NCBI RefSeq assembly: GCF_003667315.2
Contig: NZ_RCTZ02000005.1
Location: 248,001 to 312,000, forward strand
Origin: Tropicibacter alexandrii
GTDB lineage: Bacteria; Pseudomonadota; Alphaproteobacteria; Rhodobacterales; Rhodobacteraceae
Direction of reading: 5' to 3'
Length of the DNA: 64,000 bases
A program made the translations under genes and the position numbers. Below are positions 52,607 to 62,242 of the stretch, in pieces; position 1 is the first letter of the stretch; every line of letters begins with the position of its first letter. Under the pieces are notes generated by a model. That model saw only the letters and a program-made list of their open reading frames with translations, did not search any database and was not told where the DNA came from.

Positions 52607-54859
52607 TCATGTCCGTTCGCGCTTACCCGCCGTTTCAAGCGCCGTTTCGACGGCGGCCAGCAGGTCAGCGCGGCGGACAGGTTTCATCAGACGTATGTCC
52701 TCGCTGCGCAGCCCGTTGCCGTGAACCATCGCCTCATTGGCATAGCCCGACAGGAAGACCACCGGCAGGTCGGTCCGAAGGGCGCGCAATTCCTTGGCTA
52801 GGTGGGTGCCCTGAAGGGTTCCGGGCATCACGATATCGGTGATCAACAGGTCGAAATCGTCCGTCGACTTCCAGATTTCGAGCGCCGCGTCACCGGACGG
52901 CGCCGGTGTCACCGAATAGCCCGCCCTCGACAGATGCGCGGTCAGCACGTCGAGCACCGCAGGCTCATCCTCTGCCAGCAATATCCGTGCGTCGCCGGGC
53001 GTCGTCGTTTCCTGCCGCTGCGGCGGGACGGTCTTCTGGCTGTCGGCGTCGCTGCACGCCCGGAAATACAGCTTGAAGGTGGTGCCGACGCCTAGCTCGG
53101 AATAGACCCTGACCGTTCCGCCGGACTGCCGCATGAACCCCTGCACCATCGACAGACCCAGCCCCGAACCGCTGCCTGTCGGCTTTGTCGTGTAGAAGGG
53201 TTCGAAGATCTGCGCCAGTTGCCGGGCCTCGATGCCCGTGCCGGTATCGCTGACCGCCAGCATGACATACCGCCCCGGCTCGACCTCTTCGCCGTTGAGG
53301 TCGACATAGTCCTGATCGATGCGCAGGTTCGAGGTTTCGATCGTCAGCCTGCCGCCCTCCGGCATCGCATCGCGTGCATTCAGCAGCAGGTTCAGCAGGG
53401 CGTTCTGGGCCAGAGACGGATCGACCTCGACCCGCCACAGACCGGCCAGCAAGGAGACCTCGACCTCGATGGATTCCGGCAGGACCCGCGAGGTCCACGA
53501 TTTCGTCTCGTGCACCACCTTGTTCAGGTCGATGACCTTGGGTTCGAGCCGGGACTGGCGGGCAAAGCTCAGCATGTTCTTGGTCAGTTCGGCCCCGCGT
53601 TCCGCCGCAGTGATGGCGGCCTGAACGAACGCGGCGTCATTGGACGGCTCGGCCCGTTCCTGTATCAATTCGAGATTGCCAAGGATGACCGCAAGCAAGT
53701 TGTTGAAGTCATGGGCGACACCGCCGGTCAACTGACCGACGACTTCCATCTTTTGCGCCTGACGCAATTGCGCCTCGGCGATGGTTTGCTCCGTGATATC
53801 CTGCACGGTCCCGACAAGGCGGGTGGTTCGGCCCGAGGTATCGAGGGACGGCTTGGCACGCTCGACCAAGGTCCTTGTCTGACCGGTTGGCAATTCGATG
53901 CGATGGGTCACCTCGTAGATGCTTTGCGTGTCCCACGCCTCACGCGCTGCCATCTTGATCTTTGGGATATCCTCGGGGTGGCACCGCTTGAAGAAGCTGG
54001 CGATCGTGCCGTCGAATTCCGACCGGGACAGGCCGAAGATGTTGAACGTCTCGTCGGACCAATACAATTCGCCCTCGGAGTTGACCTCCCAAGCACCGAG
54101 CTTGGCGATCTTCTGGGCTTCCCGCAGGCGGGCCTCGCTTACGCGCAGGGTGGCTTCGGCTGCGCGGGTGCGGTCATGCGCCTCAGTAAGGGCGAACTGG
54201 CGGTTGAGGTTTTCGCGGTACATCAGCCACAGGCCCGCGACCACGGCCAGCAAAAGCGCGAACGCCCCGGCCAAGGCCACCGCCAGCAAGACCAGCGTCT
54301 GCATCGAGGCCTCCCGGCGTCGGATGCTTTCGCTCGCCCAGTTTTCAAGCGTGATCATGTTCAGGCGGCGCAGGTTGTCCCGGATCGAGGCGGCCCGCGC
54401 GGCAAAGCCGGGCAGGGCGGCGCGCAAGTCTGGGTCGGCCGCATCGATGATCTCGGTGGCGCCGGTCGCGAAATCGGTAATCTCCGCGAGTTCCGCAGCA
54501 AAGCCGGGATTGTCCCGCATCGGTCCCGTGATCTTGCCGTCGTTCAGGGTTTCGACCCGGCTGTAGAAGATGTCGAAGGCGAGACGCAGGGCATCGAGGT
54601 CGGCTCCATCCTCGACCTGCGCCAAGGACGCTTGGCGCAGAAACTCGAGATACTCGATTTCGGCATGGTTCACGGTCCATTGCGGGTTTTCCCAGTTCCG
54701 CTTCTGGACGATCTCGACGGTTTCGAGAAACTCGATGGCAAGGATGACCACCGCCCAAAGCAACAGCAGGAGCCCCGCGGCAAGCGTGACCCGGAGCAGG
54801 TTCCAGAGCCTGCCGCCGCCTTGCTCTAGGAAAGCCAAGGTTCGTCCACCGGCGATCAA
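52607..54859 (-). CDS. hybrid histidine kinase 2 (periplasmic sensor, PAS, HisKA, HATPase, receiver)
   Basis: 750 residues. Two membrane spans (about 23-45 and 187-212) bracket a helical periplasmic domain of about 140 residues. Then a PAS domain with PAC (about 245-365: GELYWSDETFNIFGLSRSEF), HisKA with His383 (QLTGGVAHDFNNLLAVILGN), HATPase (DTGTGIEARQLAQIFEPFYT) and a C-terminal receiver with Asp675 (LLITDIVMPG). It is paralogous to kinase 1 from HisKA to the end. It starts 4 bases after the periplasmic SUOX-like gene, so that protein may be its ligand-binding partner. Confidence 0.92.
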   Translation of the reverse strand: MIAGGRTLAFLEQGGGRLWNLLRVTLAAGLLLLLWAVVILAIEFLETVEIVQKRNWENPQWTVNHAEIEYLEFLRQASLAQVEDGADLDALRLAFDIFYSRVETLNDGKITGPMRDNPGFAAELAEITDFATGATEIIDAADPDLRAALPGFAARAASIRDNLRRLNMITLENWASESIRRREASMQTLVLLAVALAGAFALLLAVVAGLWLMYRENLNRQFALTEAHDRTRAAEATLRVSEARLREAQKIAKLGAWEVNSEGELYWSDETFNIFGLSRSEFDGTIASFFKRCHPEDIPKIKMAAREAWDTQSIYEVTHRIELPTGQTRTLVERAKPSLDTSGRTTRLVGTVQDITEQTIAEAQLRQAQKMEVVGQLTGGVAHDFNNLLAVILGNLELIQERAEPSNDAAFVQAAITAAERGAELTKNMLSFARQSRLEPKVIDLNKVVHETKSWTSRVLPESIEVEVSLLAGLWRVEVDPSLAQNALLNLLLNARDAMPEGGRLTIETSNLRIDQDYVDLNGEEVEPGRYVMLAVSDTGTGIEARQLAQIFEPFYTTKPTGSGSGLGLSMVQGFMRQSGGTVRVYSELGVGTTFKLYFRACSDADSQKTVPPQRQETTTPGDARILLAEDEPAVLDVLTAHLSRAGYSVTPAPSGDAALEIWKSTDDFDLLITDIVMPGTLQGTHLAKELRALRTDLPVVFLSGYANEAMVHGNGLRSEDIRLMKPVRRADLLAAVETALETAGKRERT

Positions 54860-54863
54860 CGCG

Positions 54864-55409
54864 TCACTCCCCGCGGACTTCGATATGCCGAAGCTGCCAA
54901 ATGGCGCGGTTGAAATACAGTTCCTGTCCGCCGGTCAGGTCGTCGAACGGATAGACGACCCAAAGCGGCCCCTTGTTCCTGACCCCCATCGGTTTGCCGT
55001 CGCGCAGATAGGCGATGATCGGCCCGGCCTCCTGCGCGTCGCTGACGGGGATGTCGACGATATAACCGTTCAAGGCCTGCGCATTGAGCACACTGCCGCG
55101 CGCGCCCACGGCATCGAGCAGATCAGCCAGCGCGACGCCGGTGAATTCGGTCGGGCCGTCGGTCCATGGCGTGCTGGTCACCACGACACGCGCCGGCAAG
55201 GCGGTCAGCATGTCCCGGTCGAATTCCGCAACATCGCCGAAATTGGTCCGCGAGATCTGCCCCGTCACCGTCAAAAGAACGTCGCCGCCGGGCGCTGCCA
55301 ATTCTGCGGCCCAGCTTGTCGAAAGACCGGCGTGCAGGAAGAAAGCGACAAGAACCGCAAGGGTTTGCAGGATTGCCTTGGCCCCTCGGGATCTGTTGAT
55401 TTGCCGCAT
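54864..55409 (-). CDS. periplasmic protein resembling the oxidoreductase molybdopterin-binding fold
   Basis: 181 residues from the ATG at 55409. A long signal peptide (hydrophobic ILQTLAVLVAFFLHAGLSTS) ends near SWAAEL. The mature part has VLLTVTGQISRTNFGDVAEF, STPWTDGPTEFTGVALADLL and LNGYIVDIPVSDAQEAGPII, ending PLWVVYPFDD and IWQLRHIEVRGE. This follows the C-terminal pattern of SUOX/YedY-type folds but lacks the Mo-ligating Cys, so it is probably not an enzyme. It is the first gene of a two-gene unit with hybrid kinase 2, which suggests a sensory role. Confidence in the fold is moderate. Confidence 0.75.
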   Translation of the reverse strand: MRQINRSRGAKAILQTLAVLVAFFLHAGLSTSWAAELAAPGGDVLLTVTGQISRTNFGDVAEFDRDMLTALPARVVVTSTPWTDGPTEFTGVALADLLDAVGARGSVLNAQALNGYIVDIPVSDAQEAGPIIAYLRDGKPMGVRNKGPLWVVYPFDDLTGGQELYFNRAIWQLRHIEVRGE

Positions 55410-55980
55410 GTCACACCCTTCGAAACCCTGCGCCCGCACCGCGTGGGTTTCAATATTCGTTGCAAATCACGAATGCGCAACGAAAATCAGGCATTTTGTC
55501 GCAACAAGGCCCAACCCGGTGGCGGGCTCCAAGAATGCACTGTTCGCCGCCGGTTTGCCGAGGAGGGTGTGACCGAATAGAAGGGGGAACCGCTCGCGAC
55601 CCGCGATGGCGCAACCGTCGCGGGCGTATCGGTCCGGGAAAGCGAATAGAGCTGTCTTCCGTTCTCTTTCCGTATCAACGGCTTGCTTGATTTTAGCTTC
55701 GACTTATCGGGATCAGAGCTATTTTCGCCGACACCCGTTAAACCATTGATTCTGTTCTGCCCTGCCCAAATTCTCACGCCGGAGAGGTGGGTTTGTGTGC
55801 CGAAAGTGCTCCGGCTGTGTGCTGCCATGGATCAGCACACTCCGCGCGCATAGGACTTCCAGATCATCGATTGAATGCATCCTTGTCTCCGCCGATGTCG
55901 CCGTCAGCCACGCCGAAAACCTCGCCAGCAGATCAAGTCGCATCACCCGGACCATCGAACAGGTCGCCGAGATCAGGCAC
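55410..55980. other. 571-base intergenic region without a convincing gene
   Basis: The first about 100 bases (to 55500) are AT-rich and should hold the promoter for the leftward SUOX-like/kinase unit. The remainder is mixed in composition. A minus-strand frame of 78 codons (55719-55955) has atypical third-position GC in its second half and no ribosome site. No terminator or tRNA was seen. Confidence 0.5.
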
Positions 55981-57954
55981 TTAGTCTTGCCGCATCACCC
56001 GGATATTGATGTGAAAGGCTTCGTCCCATTCGCCATCCTCGAAGGTGATCGCGCGGCCGGTTGTCCAGCGTTTCGCCAGTTGTTCGTTCAGGTCCAGCAC
56101 CTTGGGGCGTGGCTTGCCGAACAAAAAGTTGATGGTCGAGCGCAGCTTCAGCCGCCCATCGGGCGAGAGCGACACGCGCAGGTCCTTGTAGGCATCGCTC
56201 TCGATGCGCGCCAGATCTTGAAAGCTCAGCACCTCGGTGCGGCCATTTTCCACCCGGATTGCAACCGACCCGATCGTCTCGATCTTGCCGGGGCGATAGG
56301 CCGGGTCGGGCTTGCGCCGGAAATAGGCGTCGTCCCAGCGGCGGCGGATGAAGATGCGATAGGTGCCATCCAGCGCGGCGGGCGCGCCGTTGTATTCGTC
56401 GGCGATCCGGTCCAGCAGGCTGGCGGACAGATAGCCGCTTTCCTCGATCAGGTTTTCCTTTTGAAAGGCGCGGACGGCACTGCGTGAGGCCGGGCCGAAC
56501 AGCCCGTCCGGTTCCCCAAGCCCATAGCCAAGCGCGTCCAGCGTGTTCTGGATGTCGCGATATACTTCGCGGGACAGGTCCAGCGCGGCCTCGGCCTCTT
56601 CGGGGGACAGGTCGGGGGCCGTGTCGGGCGAGGGCACCGGCGTGTTCAGCAAGGCCGCAAAGCGGTTGTCCGCCGCTGTGGGGGCGGGCTCGGGCTTGGC
56701 GGTCTGCGCGGTTTTGGGGGCCTGCGGCGCGGGTGCAGGACTGTTAAGCTGGGTCAGGGCCAGCTGCGCGGCCTGTGCGGCCATGGTGGCGGGGTGGTCC
56801 TGAATGACCTGTTGCAAGGCGGCAGCGCGGGCGGTGCCATCGGCCATGCCCAAGGCGGCCAGCAGCGCGGTGTTGGCGCGGCTCTCACGCGCGACGGTGG
56901 CGCGGGCGGCAGCACTGTCGGCCTGCTCGGCGGCGGCTCGTGCGGCCTCTGCCTCGGCGGCCAGTCGTTGGCGCTCGGCCTCGGCTTCGGCGAGAATGCG
57001 CGCCTTTTCATCGGCCAGCGCCGCGTTTTCCGCTGCGAGGCGCGCGCGCTCTGCCTCGATATCGTCGCGCACATCGTCGGCCCGCGCCGACGCTTTGAGC
57101 ACATTGGAGGTGGCAAGGATATCGGCCATGGGCACGGCAAAGTTCACCGCGCCCGCGCGCGATCCGGCATGGTGCAGCGCCACCACCTGCTTGAGGTCGG
57201 CATCGATCACCGGAGAGCCGGAATTGCCCGGCAAGGTATCGCAGGTGTGCCGCAACCGCCCCGAGGCGACGGCGGGGCTGTCGGTCTGGCATTTCTCGCG
57301 GCTGATGCGCTGCGCCTCGCCCATGGGATGGCCGATCACCCAGAGCGGGTCGCGGTCACCGGGCAGCGCTGCCGAGAGATCGAGCGCGCCGAATTCGGCA
57401 TTGGCATCGCCGCCGACCACTTGCAGCACCGAGTAGTCGAGATCCTTGTTCGTCTCCAGCGGGACGGGATTGACGTGGAACATGCGGGTGCCGTCCTCGA
57501 TCCCGTCGCGCACGTAGCCAAGGCGGATCTGGACGGCGATGATCGCACTGGCCCCCAGCCGGTCGTTGTCGAGGATTCCGGGCACGCAGTGGTGGTTGGT
57601 CACCAATCGGTTGCCGTCGACAAGAAAGGCGGTGCAGGGCGCGTGGCCCTTGTCGGTCAGGATATCCAGCCGCCCGACAGGCCGCCCCGTGCGGGCAAAG
57701 ACAGAGGTCGCCCCGTAGTTCGAGATGAACTCGTTGTTGTAATCCCCGATCTGCGCCTCCAACTCGGCCCCGGCAAGGGCGGACTGGTTGCGCGACAGAA
57801 CGGCATTGCCGAAGGTGCTGGCGTCGAACATCAGCAAATCCTGAGCAGGGGCTGCCTGTGCCAGAAGGAGCAAGCCGCTCAACAGGGACAAGGTGTGTTT
57901 AAATCGAGTTCTCCCGGATGGCTCTGGGCGATGAAAGGCCAGTTTGAAAGTCAT
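55981..57954 (-). CDS. exported trypsin-like serine protease with coiled coil and peptidoglycan-binding-like domain
   Basis: 657 residues from the ATG at 57954; a signal peptide ends near AAPAQD (about residue 39). The trypsin-fold triad is His122 (TNHHC), Asp173 (DLDYSVL) and Ser245 (PGNSGSPV). Residues about 300-390 are a charged Ala/Glu/Arg coiled coil (ARILAEAEAERQRLAAEAEA). A Pro/Ala linker follows. A PG-binding-1-like helix set is at about 475-540 (IQNTLDALGYGLGEPDGLFG, SRSAVRAFQKEN). The last 110 residues are a beta-rich unknown domain. It is an S1/HtrA-like protease without PDZ domains. It probably acts in the periplasm near the cell wall. Confidence 0.87.
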   Translation of the reverse strand: MTFKLAFHRPEPSGRTRFKHTLSLLSGLLLLAQAAPAQDLLMFDASTFGNAVLSRNQSALAGAELEAQIGDYNNEFISNYGATSVFARTGRPVGRLDILTDKGHAPCTAFLVDGNRLVTNHHCVPGILDNDRLGASAIIAVQIRLGYVRDGIEDGTRMFHVNPVPLETNKDLDYSVLQVVGGDANAEFGALDLSAALPGDRDPLWVIGHPMGEAQRISREKCQTDSPAVASGRLRHTCDTLPGNSGSPVIDADLKQVVALHHAGSRAGAVNFAVPMADILATSNVLKASARADDVRDDIEAERARLAAENAALADEKARILAEAEAERQRLAAEAEAARAAAEQADSAAARATVARESRANTALLAALGMADGTARAAALQQVIQDHPATMAAQAAQLALTQLNSPAPAPQAPKTAQTAKPEPAPTAADNRFAALLNTPVPSPDTAPDLSPEEAEAALDLSREVYRDIQNTLDALGYGLGEPDGLFGPASRSAVRAFQKENLIEESGYLSASLLDRIADEYNGAPAALDGTYRIFIRRRWDDAYFRRKPDPAYRPGKIETIGSVAIRVENGRTEVLSFQDLARIESDAYKDLRVSLSPDGRLKLRSTINFLFGKPRPKVLDLNEQLAKRWTTGRAITFEDGEWDEAFHINIRVMRQD

Positions 57955-58258
57955 TCTGAAATCCGTAAGGGCCGTTGAAAGGCGACCGAACTTCAGCCTA
58001 GGCCAGATCGCCGAGCGTGCCAATCATCAAGCCCCACCGAGTAGGGATGGGTCTTTTGACCTTGCCAGAGGTGCCGTTCGGACGCGCCTTGGATGTATCG
58101 GTGGGTAGGCTGAAGCGTCCAATAATGCCCCCTTTACACGGATGTGGGTGATGCCCCCGAGGTCATCACGGCGCAGGGTTTGGGGTCTTGGTCTTGGGGA
58201 AGATAGCGAAGATGCGGCGGGCGTGCTGCGCGGTGACGGCCCCCAGACCATCTCGGGA
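57955..58258. other. 304-base intergenic region, possibly decayed sequence
   Basis: No intact gene. On the minus strand several frames give short protein-like pieces (for example AVTAQHARRIFAIFPKTK, then stops), and the composition is slightly AT-richer. It could be a degenerate gene or repeat remnant. The first 70 bases after the protease start should contain that gene's promoter. Confidence 0.4.
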
Positions 58259-60343
58259 TCAAACCAATTCGCCTTCAAGCACCCAAATGGTTTCGGGAAA
58301 GCTCCAGGGCAGGGTCAGGCCGTGGCTCATCAGGTAGCCTCCACTGACGGTCATGCTGTCCGTCTTCAATAGCGGAGTGCCGCGCGAAAGCGTTGGCGCA
58401 TCGGCACGGTTCCGCAATGTGACGCGATACATGGCGTCTCGGGTCAGTCGGGTCAGGCGCAAGGGCCGGGGCGCGATCTGCTTCGACGTATCCTGCTTGC
58501 CCGCGAAGACGACAAACCGCCCCCCGCCTTGCGCCAGATGCTGTTCGGCGATCACCGCCGGATCGGGGCTGTCGAGGCGCAGGATATCGGCCTGGACCAT
58601 CCAGTCACGGTTGTCCTGCCACCACCCTGTCACCTCTTTCAGGATCCGGGCTTCGTCCGCCGTCAGTTCGCGTGGGTCCATCTCGAACCCCATATGTCGC
58701 TGCGCCGCGACCCAAGCGCGAAAGCGGATATCAATGGTGCGACCGGATGTGTGGCAAATGCGCGGACCGACATGAGAGCCGGTGACCGCCATCGGCAGGA
58801 AGATCGCGGCGTTGTGCTGCATCCTGAGCCGTTCGATGGCGTCGTTGCTGTCCGACAGCCAGACCCGGTGAGTGCGTTTCAGGATGCCGAAATCGATCCG
58901 GCCACCGCCCGAGGCACAGCTTTCGATCTCGGTCTTGGGGAAGGCGGCGCGCAGACGGTCGATCAGGTCATAGGAGCCCCGTGTCTGGGCCGCGTCAGGC
59001 AGAGGCAGCACGCGGTTATGATCCCATTTGACGTAGTCGATCTCGTATTCGCCGAGGATCCTGCCGACGCGGTCGAACAGGAAATCCCGCACCTCCGGCA
59101 GGGCCATGTTGAGCGCCTTCTGATGACGGCCAAGGATCTGGTCCTCGCTGCCAAGCGCCCATTCGGGATGCTTGCGGTGGATGTCGCTGTCCGGGTTGAT
59201 CATCTCCGGCTCGAACCAAAGGCCGAAGGTCATGCCCAACGCATGAACATGGTCGATCAGCGGGGCCAGACCGTCGGGATACTTGCGCGGATCGACCTCC
59301 CAGTCCGACAGGGCGCGGGTGTCGTCGTCGCGGTTTCCGAACCAGCCATCGTCCAGAACGAACCGCTCGGCCCCAAGCTCTGCCGCGAGCGCAGCGATTT
59401 CCTTCAGTTCGGGCAGGTTGTGATCGAAATAGACGGCTTCCCAACAGTTGTAATGGACGGGGCGGGGCCGTTCGGGGAAGGGAAAATCCACGACCTCGTC
59501 GCGCAAATGGCGCTGGAAGGCCACCGCGCAGCCATTGATCCCGTCATCGGAATAGACGGCGTACAGCACGCCGGTCTCGAAGCGCTGCTTGGCGTTGTTC
59601 TCGACACGCGCGGCATGGCCGAACTGGATCTGGCGCCGCCCGTCGGGCAATTCCTCGGCAACCATGCGGTGCCCGCCGGACCATCCATAGTGGAACGCAA
59701 AGACGTCGCCCGCCGCGTTGGTCGCGCCCCGACATGGCAGGATCAGGCCCGGGAAGTGCTCGTGCCCGGTGCGACCGGTGCGGTTCTCGCGGTAGCGCAT
59801 ACCCGGCGACCAAGGGACGCGGTTCATCTGGAACTCGCCGCACCAACGCCCGGAAAAGTCGATCATCTCGTCCGACAGTTGCGGCGCGGGAAAGACCGGC
59901 GCGGACAGCCAGTGCAGATGGATGGGACTGTCGCATTCCAACTCGGCCTTGGCCTCGATGACATGGGTGATCGGGTTGATACGGAACGAGGCGGCATAGG
60001 TCAGCCCATGGGTCGCGTCGCGAAAGGTCAGCCGCAGCGCGTTGACGTCCTGATCGACTCTGTCGAACCTGAACTTGGGCAGGAACGGCATCCCCGTTCC
60101 GTCGCGCAGGATCAGCCCGGGTTGTCCGGGAAAGCTGCGCGCCGCTTCCGGGCAGACCGAAAGCTCGGGGTTTACGTCGAGCATGCCGCCGGTGACATCG
60201 ATCTCGTTGGCCCGGTAGATCGTCACGAGGTCTTCTGCATCGGGCAGCCGTGGTCCCCAATAGACCACCTCGGCGAGGCGGTCGTTGCCGGACCCAAGGA
60301 CAAGCGACTGCCGACCGTCATCGAGGCGCCAGCATCGGATCAC
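58259..60343 (-). CDS. GH36-type alpha-galactosidase
   Basis: 694 residues from the GTG at 60343, which overlaps the upstream permease stop (GTGA). Longer frames through the permease are shadows. The family GH36 core is clear: WFGNRDDDTRALSDWEVDPR, GLWFEPEMINPDSDIHRKHP, nucleophile Asp441 in DYVKWDHNR, and acid/base Asp484 in ESCASGGGRIDFGIL. There is no signal peptide, so it acts in the cytoplasm on imported alpha-galactosides such as melibiose or raffinose-type sugars, releasing galactose. It is the last gene of the sugar ABC operon, which fits uptake and then hydrolysis. Length is typical (about 700). Confidence 0.94.
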   Translation of the reverse strand: MIRCWRLDDGRQSLVLGSGNDRLAEVVYWGPRLPDAEDLVTIYRANEIDVTGGMLDVNPELSVCPEAARSFPGQPGLILRDGTGMPFLPKFRFDRVDQDVNALRLTFRDATHGLTYAASFRINPITHVIEAKAELECDSPIHLHWLSAPVFPAPQLSDEMIDFSGRWCGEFQMNRVPWSPGMRYRENRTGRTGHEHFPGLILPCRGATNAAGDVFAFHYGWSGGHRMVAEELPDGRRQIQFGHAARVENNAKQRFETGVLYAVYSDDGINGCAVAFQRHLRDEVVDFPFPERPRPVHYNCWEAVYFDHNLPELKEIAALAAELGAERFVLDDGWFGNRDDDTRALSDWEVDPRKYPDGLAPLIDHVHALGMTFGLWFEPEMINPDSDIHRKHPEWALGSEDQILGRHQKALNMALPEVRDFLFDRVGRILGEYEIDYVKWDHNRVLPLPDAAQTRGSYDLIDRLRAAFPKTEIESCASGGGRIDFGILKRTHRVWLSDSNDAIERLRMQHNAAIFLPMAVTGSHVGPRICHTSGRTIDIRFRAWVAAQRHMGFEMDPRELTADEARILKEVTGWWQDNRDWMVQADILRLDSPDPAVIAEQHLAQGGGRFVVFAGKQDTSKQIAPRPLRLTRLTRDAMYRVTLRNRADAPTLSRGTPLLKTDSMTVSGGYLMSHGLTLPWSFPETIWVLEGELV

Positions 60344-61188
60344 TTGACCGCCCCAAGCGTCAGGCCGGCGATGAAGTGCTTCTGCATCAGGAAGAACATC
60401 GCCACCGGCGGCAGCGCCGCCACGATGGAGCCCGCGCTCATCAGGTGATAGGCGGCGCGGAACTGGCTGTTGAACTCGGTGATGCCCGCCGTGACCGGCT
60501 GCGCGTCGGGCCCTTGGGTCAGCACCACGGCCCAGAAATAGTCGTTCCAGATGAAGGTGAAGATCAGCACGGCCAAGGCGGCAAGCGCGGGTTTCATCAA
60601 GGGCAGGACCACGTACCAGAATATCTTCCATTCCGCGACACCCTCGACGCGCGCCGCTTCGATCAACGGAAAGGGCAGGGCGCGGATGAAGTTGCGCATG
60701 AACAGCGTGCAGAAGCCGGTCTGAAACGCAATGTGGAACAGGATCAACCCGGTCTTGGTGTCATAGAGGTTCATGTCGATCGTCAGATCGCGCACCGGCA
60801 CCATCAGGATCTGGAACGGAACGAAGTTGCCCGCGATGAACATGAAGAAGATCAAAAGGTTGCCTTTGAACCTGTAGACCCCCAGCGCAAAGCCTGCCAT
60901 GGCCGACAGGGCCACCGCGCCGATCACCGTGGGGATCGTGATCAGCAGCGAGTTCAGCAGGTAGCGGGGCATGTTCGATTCAAAGAACACCCGGCCATAA
61001 TTGGCGAACAGGTCGAAAGAGGATGGCAGCCCCCAATAGTTGCCGTTCACGAAGTCCGACTCGGGTTTGATCGAGAAATTGGCCACCGCGAGCAGCGGCA
61101 GGAGCCACAGGATCAGGGCCAGCGGCAGGAGCGACTGATAGCTGAGCTGTGCGGCGCGAGAGCGCTTTTCGATGGGCGTCGGGAACAT
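60340..61188 (-). CDS. sugar ABC transporter permease, MalG/LacG type
   Basis: 282 residues with six hydrophobic segments (LLPLALILWLLPLLAVANFS first). The EAA-type coupling motif is EAARVEGVAEWKIFWYVVLP. The C-terminal TLGAVK end is usual for this family. It pairs with the adjacent MalF-type permease (1 base apart) and the binding protein to import a carbohydrate, most likely an alpha-galactoside given the hydrolase encoded next. The ATPase subunit is not in the window. Confidence 0.95.
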   Translation of the reverse strand: MFPTPIEKRSRAAQLSYQSLLPLALILWLLPLLAVANFSIKPESDFVNGNYWGLPSSFDLFANYGRVFFESNMPRYLLNSLLITIPTVIGAVALSAMAGFALGVYRFKGNLLIFFMFIAGNFVPFQILMVPVRDLTIDMNLYDTKTGLILFHIAFQTGFCTLFMRNFIRALPFPLIEAARVEGVAEWKIFWYVVLPLMKPALAALAVLIFTFIWNDYFWAVVLTQGPDAQPVTAGITEFNSQFRAAYHLMSAGSIVAALPPVAMFFLMQKHFIAGLTLGAVK

Positions 61189-61189
61189 G

Positions 61190-62137
61190 TCAGCGTCCGC
61201 CTTTCTCGTCCTGGTACATCGACCAGAGGAAATATGCGATGAACCCGAGCATGAGGATGAACAGGATCACGGCGATCGCGGCGCCATAGCCCATGCGGAA
61301 CCCGAATTCCGAGAGGGATTCCTCGAACATGTAGAAACTCAGGACCCGGGTCGACCCGAAGGGGCCGCCATTGGTCATGACGGAGATCAGGTCAAAGGAG
61401 CGCAGCGCGCCGATGATCGTCACGACGAAGGCGATGAAGGTCGCAGGGCGCAATTGCGGCAGGATGACATACCACAGCATCCGCCAGCCCTTGGCCCCAT
61501 CGAGGCGCGCGGCCTCGACCTGCTCGGGATCGACGGCGTTCAGGCCGGTCAGGTAAAGGATCATGCAATAGGCCGTCTGCGGCCACAGCCCCGCCGCGAT
61601 GATGCCGTAAGTCGCCATGCTGGGATCGCCCAGAATGTTCACCGGACCAAAGCCAAAGAGACCGATCAAAGCGTTCAACAGCCCCTCGCGCGGCAGGTAG
61701 AACCACGAAAACACCAGCCCGACGACGACCTGGCTGATGACAAAGGGAAAGAAGAACAGCGACTTGTAGATGCGGATGCCCCGAACCGTCTGGTTCAGGA
61801 AAAGGGCGATGAACAATCCGGCGGGGATCGCCAGAAGGTACAGCACCAGCCATTTGATGTTGTTCCAGAACGAGGTCTCGAACTTGCGGTCCATGTTCTG
61901 GTCACCGATGCCCAGCAGGCGCTCGTAATTGGCGGTGCCGACCCATGTGGCCTCGCCCAGACCGTCCCATTCGTGCAGGCTGATCCAGAAGCTCTGCGCG
62001 ATCGGGATGATGACGTAGACCGCAAAGAACAGGATCGCGGGCGCAAGGAACAGCAGCGGCGTGACCGCGATTTCGTTGCGTTTGTACCATCCGCGCTGTG
62101 CCGGTGGATGCGTATCGGGGACGGTGGCGTGGGACAT
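61190..62137 (-). CDS. sugar ABC transporter permease, MalF/LacF type
   Basis: 315 residues from the ATG at 62137; a frame extension of 22 residues upstream is rejected for lack of a ribosome site. Six hydrophobic segments are visible (VTPLLFLAPAILFFAVYVII first), with the coupling loop EAARLDGAKGWRMLWYVILP. It forms the membrane channel with the MalG-type protein. A proline-rich N-terminal tail (VPDTHPPAQRGWYKRNE) stays in the cytoplasm. Confidence 0.94.
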   Translation of the reverse strand: MSHATVPDTHPPAQRGWYKRNEIAVTPLLFLAPAILFFAVYVIIPIAQSFWISLHEWDGLGEATWVGTANYERLLGIGDQNMDRKFETSFWNNIKWLVLYLLAIPAGLFIALFLNQTVRGIRIYKSLFFFPFVISQVVVGLVFSWFYLPREGLLNALIGLFGFGPVNILGDPSMATYGIIAAGLWPQTAYCMILYLTGLNAVDPEQVEAARLDGAKGWRMLWYVILPQLRPATFIAFVVTIIGALRSFDLISVMTNGGPFGSTRVLSFYMFEESLSEFGFRMGYGAAIAVILFILMLGFIAYFLWSMYQDEKGGR

Positions 62138-62242
62138 CAGGCTTCCCTCTATGCAGATCGGACCCTCGTGAAGACCGGCGGCGGTCCGCCGTTCAAAAGG
62201 CAAAGCCGGGGGCGGCCGAACACCGCCCCCGTCCGGAATGGA

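Noticed and set aside
55719-55955. 78-codon minus-strand frame in the 55410-55980 gap
   Set aside because: No ribosome site, uneven third-position GC, no recognisable family. It remains possible but unsupported.
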